From Spisula solida (taxonomy: Eukaryota; Mollusca; Bivalvia; Venerida; Mactridae): 64,000 bases of DNA. The position numbers were made by a program, and so were the translations under genes. Position 1 is the stretch's first letter; the number at the start of each line of letters is the position of its first letter. This document shows, piece by piece, positions 48,840 through 61,900 of this stretch. The notes below the pieces were generated by a model. That model ran no database searches. It saw nothing but the letters and a program-made list of their open reading frames with translations, and was not told the origin of the DNA. The stretch covers positions 18,813,533-18,877,532 of the forward strand of contig OX365960.1 of NCBI GenBank assembly GCA_947247005.1. Direction: 5' to 3'.

Positions 48840-50480
48840 GAGTCATACCCCTTGATTGCAGGGCTAGGAGTAGATGTACACTTTTTGTAGGTATTCATGA
48901 CAATGATGACCGGCGTTAGTCGTACCCCTTGCTTGTAGGAAAGCAGTAGGACTAGCAGTTGCTATGCCTAATGTTATTCGGTAACTGTTGCCAGTGGTAG
49001 TTGCACCCAATGGTTGTAGGGAACCAATCTGGCGGGGAATTACTTATCTACATGTACCTCATTGAGACAGGAATAGCAGCAAACCGTGAAGTAAGACGCA
49101 TCATAGGATCTTGTAGGTATAGCTTCGCCTGTTGAATATGGATAGCCCATGATACAAGCACAGACAAAGTGATGTGGGGGATAGCCATTAGGAGAGGAAG
49201 TGGTGTCCCTGTCATTGGTCGTTATCCCTTATCAGTACATGTAATAGCTGAACTTGACTGCAGAATGTACCCCATAGGAACCAAAGTGGATGTACTATGT
49301 GGTGGACTTTACTCCCATAGAGAGAGAAAATGATGTACAGGCAGTAGCATATACCTTATTGGGACTGGAATGGACAGAAGCATTACCGAAGGAAGGTTCT
49401 TCTATATATTAAGAAAATGGATGGATTTAATCGGTGGAATATTCCCCATGGAGTTAAGGATGGTTTACTTAGACATATGGTGTACTTTAAGGACCGGGAA
49501 TGACTATACCGATAAAATAACAAGCCCAATATGGTAAGGAATGACCATGCATATTCACCTACTAGTATTAAATCAGAAATGACTGTGACCATAGTACCCC
49601 CAATAAGATCAGGAATGAATGTGTCCATCAGTAGAATGTACCTCATATAGACATTATAAATGGAAGTTCCTATCTTTATTAGTAACATGTTATGTAACCC
49701 ATATGACCAGGAATGATTACCATTAGCAGAATGTACCACATATGGTCAGGAATGGCTGTACTCATTCTACCCCTCTGTATGATGTACACCATATGGTCAG
49801 GAATGCCCGTGCCCAACTGCATAGTTACGAAAGGCTGTATGTATGTATCTGTATGTATCAAGTATTGTCAGTAATGGCTGTACTCATATGTAATATGTAT
49901 GACATAGTTATGGTCAGGAATAGTTGTATACCCAATACCCATCTGTACTACGGATTTCATATAAGGAATTGATATACCTATAAATAATATGTGCCCCACA
50001 TGACCAGGAATCTATGTACCCATGTGTAGGCTGTACCACACATGGTTGGAAATGACTGTCCCCATCTGTACTGTGGACTCCATATGGCCAGGAATTAATG
50101 TACCCATATGTAGTCTGTACCACACATGGATAGGAATGGCTGTACCTATCTACTACGGACTCAATATGGTCAGGAACAATTGTACCTATCAGTAGAATGT
50201 ACTTCATATGGTCAGGAATGGTTGTTCCTTCATGTAGCATGTTTTAGTACTCATATGGTTAGTACGTGTACTAAGTATCATATGTGGTCAAGAATTTCTG
50301 TATTCATGTGTAGTATGTACCCAATACGGTCAGGAACGAATGTACCTATCTGTAATATGTATCTCGTATGGTTTCAAATTACTGTACCCATCTGTCGTAC
50401 CGGTATGCATTAATAACCCATATGGTCAGGAATGGCGCTGTCCATCCGTAATATGTACAAAACTGGATTGACTGCAGCCG
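48840..50480. repeat. Degenerate 40-55-bp minisatellite
   Basis: Variants of CATATGGTCAGGAATGGCTG followed by TACCCATCTGTAATATGTAC recur about 25 times, clearest from 49500 to 50470 (49739, 49792, 50165, 50209, 50422). Spacing is irregular and the start is blurred. Open frames on both strands here are by-products. Confidence 0.8.
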
Positions 50481-50904
50481 ACACATACTAGTAATCCATG
50501 AGTTCAGGACTAAGTGTGCTCATCTTTGGGATGTACATCACGGAGGAACATCGTATGACCCAACCCAACAAGAAAAGTATACCCATATGTAATTGTGGAT
50601 GCACATATCTAAAGGTAGTGCCTGCAGGCATGGCAGAGATAGTCGATGATGCTGAAAACATTTATAACTCGCAGGGTAAATATCCCCGTGGTTGACCCTT
50701 GTAGTTGTATTTGTAGTTGTAATTATTTAAACCTTTCAGTCAAGGATAACTTCTTAATATTCCATATGGGGTCATGTGCTTTGCTGAAGAGACAGCAAGT
50801 AGAAGTGACTGTGGTGTGATACAAGGAATCGGGATGGGATACGCTAGCTCTTTCCGAACAGATTCATTTTTGGTTCTTCAACGTGCCCAGCGTATAGCAC
50901 CGAT

Positions 50905-51052
50905 ACTCGTGAGAATATCACACGGTTAACAACCAGTTCATCTGTAGTTGGGTGGGAAATACTGAACACTGGTCAATGAAATTTCGAACCATGGACCTCC
51001 GGATTGGTAGTCAAGAGCACTAACTCCTCAGCCACCATCGTGTCACCAATTA
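50905..51052 (-). mobile_element. Third tRNA-like SINE fragment
   Basis: On the minus strand: GATGGTGGCTGAGGAGTTAG as an A-box region and GGTTCGAAATTT as a B box, followed by a non-tRNA body. Identified from the promoter boxes only; no second copy was seen in the window. Confidence 0.5.
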
Positions 51053-51744
51053 CAACCTTGGTTGTGGTAGGGTTGTGGAGGCTTTAAAAGTGTGTGTATA
51101 GTTTTACAAATTCTATTAAAAACGGTTATTTAAAGGTTACTAAGGTCCACCTGAGTCAGAAAAGTAGTAAGCTAGACACTAGACAAAGATCAACTGATTC
51201 AATATATGATGTTGTTTATTTTGTATCCCCTCTATCCCTTATTGTTTCCCTTCGAATACGTTCCTGCTTTCACATTTTCATTTCTTAGTGAATGCGCGAA
51301 ACGAATAGAATTTAACAGTGGGAGGTATGAATTCTTACGTGCTTTACTATTATTAAACAACGTTAAAATAATGTACTTTTAATGTAATATTCGGAACTTT
51401 ATAAACAAAAATATAAATGTATAAACTCATATCAAATTATTTTCCAATCATTTGGAGTCATGTTTCTGTTTATTTTCCGTTTCGCTGAATAGTTATTCTA
51501 GTTTTCCTGTCAATAACCATTTTTTTTAAATAATGTCATATGAACTCATACAACTGACCGGATCCGAGCCGCCAAACCATCCAGCTAGGGGTCAGGTACC
51601 GCACTAACACCCTTGTGACACGGTACTGGACACCTAGGCATATATATATACGCATAGTATCAACAGTAGCCATGGAATAAAAAAAAATCTTTTTTCCTGA
51701 GATTGTTGGAAACGGTCTATTCATATGCCCTAAAATATATATTT

Positions 51745-52265
51745 AATTTAGGCATTAGTTGTCATATATTCCTGACCAATTTTGGACTTCGAAGTTAAAA
51801 TCTATCAATGTAATGTATATTATGGATGCCTAGAATTATTCTCTGAATGTAGCAAACAAACACTGGCTAAATACAAATCCCAATCAGAATTGCAAGAGAA
51901 AAAATAATGACAAAAAGTGAAAAATATCAAAGTTTTCTTAGAATATCAATAAATTTGAACTAATTCCTTTATCATAATATTATTATGTATATGTCAACAT
52001 ATGTTGGGTTGAAATACGAACATTTTAAGACATATTGCAAGCCGATAGCCCTATTGAGTGAGGAATAATTCAAGTTTTCCCAAAGCTTATGATTGCTTAA
52101 AATAATGGCGGCCATCTTTAAAGATGGCCGCCAAAAGGTCATTTGGCAAAGTGACCCGCAAGTCCATCAACCGTTTTCAGACTGCTGAGATATCAAGCTA
52201 ACCGAAAATCATTGTTGGATCTGTTCACCTTTTTGGTAATGAAAGTCGGTCTGTCACATGGACTA
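51745..52265 (-). repeat. About 500-bp repeat, right copy (inverted)
   Basis: Inverted partner of 47444-47965, ending ACATGGACTA at 52265. It carries a small extra palindrome, GGCGGCCATCTTTAAAGATG, at 52106-52125. Either two independent insertions, or the two long inverted ends of one 4.8-kb element. Confidence 0.9.
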
Positions 52266-52932
52266 TTTGATGATCAGTTTAGACACAAGCTCCTGTTAAG
52301 TCAACTCAGTAACATTTATGAGCTGATGATGATCGACATTGTTATATTTATAAACTGTGGGTGATATCATATGGGCATCATAGTTAATCTCAGAAGGGAC
52401 GCACGTGACCTGGATGATGCAGGATAGGGTTCACTGAAAACATGGCTGGTACTTGGCCTCAGATAAACCTATAGTTTTACTTTTCCAGTGAACCCATTTA
52501 CGTCAAGTCACGTGACTCCCTACCAACGTGTTAAATGACATGTGACGTCATCCTTCGTTTTATGTGATTGTCCTACTATAACCATAAGGTCATAGAAATT
52601 GAAGTTTAAAATAAACACAAAATTAGTTGATTTTATTGTTAACATGTGAAGAATCTTATTCTTACTCCAAATTGACTGGGTGCGTATTTCTTGTATGCTT
52701 TTCGACATTTATGAGTGAAATTGATTCAGAAGTGAATAAGACACTTAGAGTTGTTTTCCTTTGTTATATTTGAAAAAAACAATGTCGATTTTCCTTCACA
52801 TGTTGAGAAGTTGCTGGTTCCGTGTCGATGGGTAAGTAAGTACAATATCAGTTTACATACAGACTAGGAATACTGGTTAGTTGAATCGGCTGCCATATAT
52901 AACTGAAAGTTGTAGAGAAAGGGTGTAAACCC

Positions 52933-53519
52933 CACAGGTAATTGTATCATTAATAAAGAGTAAACAACATTTTTTATAAAATTGACTATATCTTAGAAAA
53001 GTTTTTAACACGGGAAATTGACCACACAGTCACTGGGGTGCAGTTTGTTTTTAATAAACATTTAAAATAAATAGAAATATATTGGTGTTATTTTAAATAG
53101 TATTACATAATCAGAAACTAGAGAGCTTCGTCTTTAATTTGATATCAATTTTTAAAAAAATCCTTCCATAAATAAGACATACACCCATAGGGAGTGATAT
53201 CACTTTCTGTTTTCTTGTTTATAATAGCATTGTCGTGTCTGTTGATCTATTGAATGCACCTCAGTGATTGACTGGACACCGTGGTATACATTTCATTGTA
53301 TAACATTTTAACTAGTTTATCAATTTCAATGGAATTTTGCTTGGACGTAGTTCTAACGATGACGTTTATGAATGTAATTACTGTATGAAGATTTCGGAAG
53401 CCATTTCTTGTTTTTGATACCATTAAATCTGACCACTTTAGTACAAATGCACCTTTCTAAGATAACATAAATTTTCCAAAAACTTTTTTTACTCTTAATC
53501 AGTGTTACAGTTACCTGTG
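52933..53519. mobile_element. hAT-like MITE, 587 bp
   Basis: The ends are inverted: CACAGGTAATTGTATCATTA at the left and TCAGTGTTACAGTTACCTGTG at the right, both extending into AAAGAGTAAA / TTTACTCTT. The flanks GTAAACCC and GTTAACCC look like an 8-bp target duplication with one change. No coding capacity. Related to 43222-43332 and 47217. Confidence 0.7.
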
Positions 53520-53568
53520 GTTAACCCCACATATCACAAAACACCCTTCTATTACAACTCAAATTATC

Positions 53569-53579
53569 TCCCCTCAGTG
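53569..53579 (+). repeat. Left copy of 11-bp direct repeat flanking the foldback element
   Basis: TCCCCTCAGTG lies three bases before the left inverted repeat and matches the copy directly after the right end. Likely target-site duplication. Confidence 0.75.
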
Positions 53580-53582
53580 CGC

Positions 53583-56500
53583 TATTACTGAATGCCGAAA
53601 ACAACTATTTGCCGAAAACAACCGAAAACAAACACAGATTGCCGAAAACAAACGATATTTTCTATTATGTTGTTCTTTTTGTTCTTTTTTAATCATTAAT
53701 GGATATATTGTAATATATTAGATCCGTAGGCAAAATTTGAACTTATTTGATCGATTTATAACAGTTTAATTCAAGTTTTCCTATTATACTGACAAGATCA
53801 ATGAAATTAGAGTTACTCCCCTTTTCCCGAACGAATAGTCTTACATATCGCTGTGGTCAACAGTGAAGAGTATCAAAGTTCATGGTTAATTATTGTTTTG
53901 ATTCGATTTTATGCTTCATACTCAGACCGTAAAGACATAATTTACACAAGCCGAAAACAAAAACATAGAATTACCGAAAACAAATTACAACTCGTATTAT
54001 ACTATGTGCCGAAAACAAACGGGACTTTCTATAATACTGTGTTTTCGTTTCTTTTTAATATTTAATAGATGCATTATAATGTGTTAATAATGATATGTGA
54101 AATTGTATCTTCATTCATTTATTTATGAACTTTTAATTCATGTTTTTTTTATTACACGTGCAGAAGCCGAAAATAAATATTTAAGATGCCGAAAACAAAC
54201 GGGAGTTCGAATAATACAACGTTTTTCTTTCCTTTTTGATATTTAATAGATACATTATAATATATTACGATGATATTTGAAAATATGTCTTCATTCATTT
54301 ATTTATGAACTTTTAATTCAAGTTTTTTATTACACGTGCAGGAGCCGGAAACAAATATTTCAGATGCCGAAAACAAACGGGAGTTCGAATAATACAACGT
54401 TTTTCTTTCCTTTTTGATATTTAATAGATATATAATAATATATTACGATGATATGTGAAAATGTGTCTTCATTTATTTATGAACTTTTAATTCAAGTTTT
54501 TTATTACGCGGGCAGAAGCCGAAAACAAACGGGAGTTCGAATAATACAGCGTATTTCTTTCCCATTTATAATTTAATAATAACAACAACAAAAACAAGTT
54601 GTTGTTTGTTTGTTTAATAGATATCGTATAATACATTAAGATTCTATACAGAATTTCGAATTCGCTAATTTATTTCTTACCGCTTAATCCGTTGTTTGTA
54701 TTGTACCTTCATATTTCAATGAAATTATCATTACTTTACTCGATTTCGAACCAATTGTCTCATATCACAGTTGCCGAAAACAAATATTTAGGATGCCGAA
54801 AACAAACAATAATTTCCTTTAAACTGTGTTTTTCGTTCGTTTTAAATCGTTTATAGATTTATTATTATATTACCATCCTATGCGGAATGTTGACTGCATT
54901 AATTCAATTATTTACGCTTTATTTGAGATTTTTATTACAAATGCTTCAGCCGAAAACAAATATTTAGGATGCCGAAAGCAAAAAGGGATTCCTATAATAC
55001 TATATGTTTTTCGTTCCTTTTTGATATCAAATAGATATGTAATAATGTATTACAGTGCTATGTGAAATTTTGACTTCATTCATTAAATTATCAACGTTTT
55101 ATTCACAGTTTTCCTTTTACACCTGCAAAGTCCAATGAAATTTTAATAACTTCCATTGAATTTTCATATTACAGTACGTAGCCTCAAACAATTATATCGG
55201 ATGCCGAAAACAAACGAGAATTCGTTAAATACAGAGTTTTTCGTTCCTTTTTAATATTTAATACAAAAATCGCAAAAATCTATATAATATATATTACAAT
55301 ATTATGCGAAATTTCGACTTTATTATTTTAATAATTAACTTTATATTCCATTTTGTTCTATAACACGTATAAGTAAAATATAAATAGATCTAATATAACT
55401 AGCGTATTCGACATTTCCCTAAACTAAATTCGCACTGGTTCTTTTCTTGATCAAAATCAGCATGATATCAGCAAGAGGTCAGTAAGATATCAGCAGGCGA
55501 TCACTATCAGTGTGTACCTATAGGGTCATAAAACACAGTAACTGTTGATCAAAATCAGCATGATATCAGCAAGAGCCCAGCAAGATATCAGCAGGCGATC
55601 ACTATCAGTGTGTACCTATAGGGTCATAAAACACAGTAACTGTCGACGGTAATTTAACAAGAGGCCGGAAGCAAATATATAAGATGCCGAAAACAAATGA
55701 TTTCTCGTATTACAGTCTATTTTCCGTTTACTCTTAAAATTTAATAGGTGCACATGTATTATTATGTAGTAATATGCACTGCGAAAGTATGTCTATATTG
55801 ATATAATGATAATCTTTTTATTCAAGTTTTGTAGTATACATGCACCAGCCGAAAACAAATATTAAGGATACCGAAAACAAACGCTAGTTCCTATAATACT
55901 GTGCTTTTCGCTCGTTTTTAATATTTAATAGATATATTACAATATATTGCGATTCTATGCGAATATTTGACTTCATTAATCTAATAATTAACGTTTTGTT
56001 CCAATTTGTTTTCTATAACACGTGCAAACATAGTAAATTAAGTAAAATATAATAGATCTAATATAACTAGCGTATAGTATACGGTTTAAAGACAAAAAAT
56101 CGCACTGGTTCTTTTCTTGATCAAAATCAGCATGATATCAGCAAGAGGCCAGCAAGATATCAGCAGGCGATCACTATCAGTGTGTACCTATAGGGTCATA
56201 AAACACGGTAACTGTTGACGGTAATTTAACAAGAGGCCGGAAGCAAATATATAAGATGCCGAAAACAAATGATTTCTCGTATTACAGTGTATTTTCCGTT
56301 CACTTTTAATATTTAACAGATGTGTTATTATGAAGTAATATCCAATGCGAAATTATTTCGATATTGATATAATGATTAACTTTTTATTCAAGTAGTGTAT
56401 TACACATGCATCAGCCGAAAACAAATATTAAGGATACAGAAAACAAACGCGTGTTGAATGTTCCTATAATACAGTGTTGCATCAAATCAGCAGGAGATCA

Positions 56501-56605
56501 GCAGGTGATCATTATCAGTATATCTCTTTATACTGTCATAAAACACAGACAGTGCAGCGGGTAATTAATGTATAGCATTGCCGAAAACAAACGCAAATTG
56601 TGGTT
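53583..56605 (+). repeat. Left arm: tandem units with GCCGAAAACAAA
   Basis: Units of roughly 170-180 bases recur, clearest at 54160-54530. Each has a pair of GCCGAAAACAAA-type motifs spaced about 20 bases apart, then an AT-rich part with TTTAATAGAT, GAACTTTTAATTCAAG and TTATTACACGTGCAG. A different module with GATATCAGCA and AGTGTGTACCTATAGGGTCA is inserted three times (about 55433, 55548 and 56103), with a diverged fourth copy near 56470. No coding potential seen. Confidence 0.9.
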
Positions 56606-56993
56606 TTTGTTCGCATCGTTCTTATATGTTATATATATATATTATCAAACATGTCCACATACTATGCGAAATATTGACTTATAATCGTTGTATGTATTAT
56701 TATCGTGTTATTCGAATTTTGTTTTCAAGATTGCTTGCTGGTTGGCTTACCTGTTGATACGAAGATTTTGTGTTGTGTTACATTTCTTGTAATAGCCATC
56801 TTCAAATTCATATTGTCTGTATTAAAATAAAATCTCGCAATATTTATCATTTTAAGATAGTTTTAGAACAACTCTAGATTGGGATATCAGTATTATATTG
56901 GTTGAATATACCCACTGTTTTGTCGTTGCCTCTGTTTTTTATCATACATGTGTATTTGTAATTTATCAGTATTTCTTATTTTGTCTATATATA

Positions 56994-57133
56994 TCCCGAG
57001 CATAGCCTTTATTTGCCAATCGGCTTTCTGCTGAAATATAGCTGGCATATATGTGTGTGCCTCCACCCAGATTTGAACTCGGATCGCCAGATTAGGCGGC
57101 AAGCGCACTAACCATTGAGCAACGTCAGAGACT
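56994..57133 (-). mobile_element. tRNA-derived SINE inside the giant foldback element
   Basis: On the minus strand: a head with an A box (GTTGCTCAATGGTTAGTGCG) and a B box (GAGTTCAAATC), then the tail GCCAGCTATATTTCAGCAGA and AATAAAGGCTATGCTCGGG. Same family as the 11.8-kb copy. Confidence 0.85.
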
Positions 57134-57960
57134 TGACTTAGATATCATCTATAGTTATATATAGTCTCTACTAATCATGTTTATTGGTATACTAGTACTG
57201 TACTCGTTTATTTGCTGTGTGGACACTGAAGAAACTTGTATACTTGTTTATTAAAAAAAACAAAATGATTAACAGTACGGATAATATATGTGTAACAAAT
57301 GTATAAAAGCCTTTCGTTGCATTTACACGATATATTTCTTCGTAGTTATTCCAAACGGTCCGCTACGGGGTTAATCGTATTCTCTATTGACTATGAAGAA
57401 GTAAATCACGTAACTGCAACGAATGGCGTCTTTTATACATTTTCCAAATATAGTATTCGTAGTGTTAATCAAAACATTTATAAAGGTTCGTTATTGAGTT
57501 CACTGCATCTGTCCATGAGCGGAATTACGAAGCATCTTTATTTTGCTGGCAGAGTTGCTTTCTGAGTGCGTTCAAACAAGCACGTACTAACGTATTGCTT
57601 AACATAAAAACACTGCGCTTTTTAAAAGGCATACACATACAGCATAACTTACTTCAAAACATTTTAAAATGAGACGATTATAAAGAGTAAATATATACAA
57701 GGCAACACAAAGATTTTCTGAAGAGCATATAATGTTTTTGTCAAGTTAGGCCAAACAAATTAATAGTGTGGTTCTATAGTATCCCGAATAGTTTCCCTAA
57801 ATATTCTTTTTACAATTGTCCGGAAAATCGCCGTGGTCGTAAAAATTAAACAGTATTCCTACCCAATTTTATTCAGCATGTTACTAGATCCACATTGTTA
57901 ATTTCTTTTGGCATTAAAATGTAGATAACTGAAACAAAAGCTAACAAAAATCTTATTAAA
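57134..57960. other. Central part of the foldback element, no gene recognised
   Basis: Non-repetitive AT-rich DNA between the SINE and the microsatellite. A short open frame (57299-57565, 88 codons) has no recognisable domain. Confidence 0.5.
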
Positions 57961-57969
57961 TTATTAATC

Positions 57970-58298
57970 ACACACCCACAATCACAAATCTACACACACA
58001 CCCTGTCCACATATCCACTAACACAAACTCACACTCACGCACACACCCAAGTACACACGCACGTATACACACGCACGCACGCACACACACACGCGCGCAC
58101 GCACACACACTGCACGCACACTCTCACATACTCACATACACACACGCATACATACACACCACCTCTTACACCAACACACACGCGCACGCACGCACGCACG
58201 CACGCCCGCACGCACTCACTCACTCACTCACTCACTCACTCACTCACTCACTCACTCACTCACTCACTCACTCACTCACTCACTCACTCACTCACTCA

Positions 58299-58350
<52 letters not shown>
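57970..58350. repeat. CA/CACT/CACG microsatellite cluster
   Basis: Mixed CACA and CACG tracts, then a pure CACT run (about 58213-58298) and a pure GCAC run (about 58299-58346). Minus-strand open frames here are low-complexity artefacts. Confidence 0.95.
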
Positions 58351-58358
<8 letters not shown>

Positions 58359-58360
58359 CA

Positions 58361-58490
58361 TACCACATCTTACACGAACACACGCGCACTCCCACACATA
58401 CCACATCTTACACGAACACACGCGCACTCCCACACATACCACATATTACACGAACACACGCGCACTCCCACACACACCACGTCTTACACG
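58361..58490. repeat. 38-bp minisatellite, about 3.5 copies
   Basis: TACCACATCTTACACGAACA recurs at 58361, 58399 and 58437, with a fourth degraded copy near 58476. Each is followed by a CGCGCACTCCCACACA segment. Confidence 0.85.
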
Positions 58491-58639
58491 CACAGGCAAC
58501 CGGACCCCCACACATAGCATAAGCGCACTCCACATTAATTAATTAGAGCATGAGAATTGAATTCATATTGAGACATATCTTGCTGTACTTTGAGAAACAT
58601 GACATACAGTGACTACCTTATGTACCAGTGAATTGAAAC

Positions 58640-58988
58640 CACGACCCCAACCCCGTGGAATAGCAATTTACCACCGCCCTATACATCACGGGTATAGTCA
58701 CGGCTATACTTTCCCGTTATATTGGTGAGAAACAGAAGCCCCGCACTCACCCGGCAGTTCGGGAAAATCGGAAAAATGAAAACACTGGACTGTTCCCCGG
58801 CTATCATAGCCCCTCCTCGGGGTTGGTGGCCGTGGTTAAAATTGACTCGTGCATTATTCGCGTAGTGTTTCAATGCAACAACAGTCCCCGGACGCATTAA
58901 TACGTGACTCTTTTGTACGATAAATGTGTGTTTTATCTCCAGATTGTGTAACCATGTCGTTACAACAGTCAAAGCATTATAGCAACTA
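58640..58988. other. GC-richer unique block in the foldback element
   Basis: Noticeably more GC than its surroundings, with a 108-codon minus-strand open frame (58679-59005) that runs into the right arm. I recognise no domain in it. It may be captured host sequence; the frame alone is not good evidence for a gene. Confidence 0.35.
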
Positions 58989-61900
58989 GCGTTTGTTTTC
59001 GGCATCTTAAATATTTGTTTTCGGCTTCTGCACGTGTAATAAAAAGGTCATAACTGCATCAATGAAGACACCATTTCTTACAGGATATTACTATATTATA
59101 TAATACATCTATTAAATATTAAACGTGAATCAGTGTAATACGGGAAGTTGTTTGTTTTCGGTATCTTATAAATTTGATGATGTCGGCCTCCTGTTACTTA
59201 CCGTCATATTTTACCGTGTTTTATGACCCTATTAATACACACAGACGGTGATCTCCCGTTGATATCTTGCTGACATCATGCTGATTCCGATCAAGGATAA
59301 CCGAAAAGTAATACGCGCGAATTATAGTAGATCACATTGACTAAAAAATACGAATTAAACGTTAATAATTAAATTTAAAAAAAAATGTAATCAAAGTTTC
59401 GCATGGGATAGAAATATTTATAATATATCTATCAGATATTACAAATGAACGAAAAAAAACACATAATTATAGGAATTCCCGTTTGTTTTCGGCATTCTAT
59501 ATCTGTTAAGAGACTATTTCATTTTGGTTGGTACATTTTAAATATTTGTTTAAAAAGTTAATAAATAAATGAAAGAAGACACATTTTCACAAATCATCGT
59601 AAAATATTCTAATGTATCCATTAGATATCAAACAGGAAAGAAAAACGTCGTATTATTCGAACTCCCGTTTGTTTTCGGCATCTTAAATATTTGTTTTCGG
59701 CTTCTGCATGTGTTATAAAAAACTTGAATTAAAAGTTAATAAAGACACATTTTCATAAATCACCATACTATATTATAATGTATCTATTAAATATCAAACA
59801 GGAAAGAAAAACGTTGTATTATTCGAACTCCGTTTGTTTTCGGCATCTTAAATATTTGTTTTCGGCTTCTGCATGTGTAATAAAAAACTTGAATAAAAAG
59901 TTAATAAATAAATGAAAGAAGACACATTTTCACAAATCATCGTAATATATTCTAATGTATCTATTAGATATCAAACAGGAAAGAAAAACGTCGTATTATT
60001 CGAACTCCCGTTTGTTTTCGGCATCTTAAATATTTGTTTTCGGCTTCTGCACGTGTAATAAAAAACTTGAATAAAAAGTTAATAAATAAATGAAAGAAGA
60101 CACATTTTCACAAATCATCGTAATATATTCTAATGTATCTATTAGATATCAAACAGGAAAGAAAAACGTCGTATTATTCGAACTCCCGTTTGTTTTCGGC
60201 ATCTTAAATATTTGTTTTCGGCTTCTGCACGTGTAATAAAAAACTTGAATAAAAAGTTAATAAATGAATGAAAGAAGACATATTTTCACAAATCACCATA
60301 ATATATTCTAATGTATCTATTAAATATTAAAAAGAAACGAAAATCACAGTGTTATAGAAATTCCCGTTTGTTTTCGACACCCTGTAATTTTGTTTTCGGC
60401 AACTGTGATAAGAGACTATTTGTTCGAACTTGAGTGTAGTAATTAGAATTTCAATGTGTTGGTACATTTTAAATATTTGTTTTCGGCTAATGCATGTGTT
60501 ATAAAAAACTTGAATTAAAAGTTAATAAAGACACAATTTCATAAATCACCATAATATATTTTAATGTATCTATTAGATATCAAACAGGAAAGGAAAACGT
60601 CGTATTATTCGAACTCGCGTTTGTTTTCGGCATCTTGAATATTTGTTTTCGGCTTCTGTCCACGTAATAAAAAACTTGAATAAAAAGTTAATAAATAAAT
60701 GAAAGAAGACACATTTTCACAAATCATCGTAATATATTCTAATGTATCTATTAGATATCAAACAGGAAAGAAAAACGTCGTATTATTCGAACTCCCGTTT
60801 GTTTTTGGCATCTTAAATATTTGTTTTCGGCTTCTGCACGTGTAATAAAAAACTTGAATAAAAAGTTAATAAATGAATGAAAGAAGACATATTTTCACAA
60901 ATCACCATAATATATTCAAATGTATCTATTAAATATTAAAAAGAAATGAAAATCACAGTTTTATAGAAATTCCCGTTTGTTTTCGCCACCCTGTAATTTT
61001 GTTTTCGGCAACTGTGATAAGAGACAATTTGTTCGAACTTGAGTGTAGTAATTAGAATTTCAATGTGTTGGTTTGTTTTAAATATTTGTTTTCAGCTTCT
61101 GCATGTGTTATAAAAAACTTGAATTAAAAGTTAATAAAGACACATTTTCATTAATCACCATAATATATTCTAAAGTATCTATTAGATATCAAACAGGAAA
61201 GAAAAACGTCGTATTATTCGAACTCGCGTTTGTTTTCGGCATCTTGAATATTTGTTTTCGGCTTCTGCCCGCGTAATAAAAAACTTGAATAAAAAGTTAA
61301 TAAATAAATGAAAGAAGACACATTTTCACAAATCATCGTAATATATTCTAATGTATCTATCAGATATCAAACAGGAAAGAAAAACGTCGTATTATTCGAA
61401 CTCCCGTTTGTTTTCGGCATCTTATATATTTGTTTTCGGCTTCTGCAGGTGTAATAAAAAACTTGAATAATAAGTTAATAAAAAAATGAAAGAAGACATA
61501 TTTTCACAAATCACCATAATATATTCTAATGTATCTATTAAATATTAAAAATAAACGAAAATCACAGTGTTATAGGAATTCCCGTTTGTTTTCGACACCC
61601 TGTATATTTGTTTTCGGCAACTGTGATAAGAGACAATTTGTTCGATATTGAGTGAAGTAATTAGAATTTCATTGAAATGTGTTGGTTTGTTTTAAATATT
61701 TGTTTTCGGCTTCTGCATGTGTTATAAAAAACTTGAATTAAAAGTTAATAAAGACACATTTTCATTAATCACCATAATATATTCTAAAGTATCTATTAGA
61801 TATCAAACAGGAAAGAAAAACGTCGTATTATTCGAACTCGCGTTTGTTTTCGGCATCTTGAATATTTGTTTTCGGCTTCTGCCCGCGTAATAAAAAACTT

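Noticed and set aside
49383..50413. Open frames on both strands (up to 118 codons)
   Set aside because: They come from the degenerate CATATGGTCAGGAATG minisatellite.
58035..58223. Open frame rich in RACVRACV repeats
   Set aside because: Translation of a CACA/CACG microsatellite.
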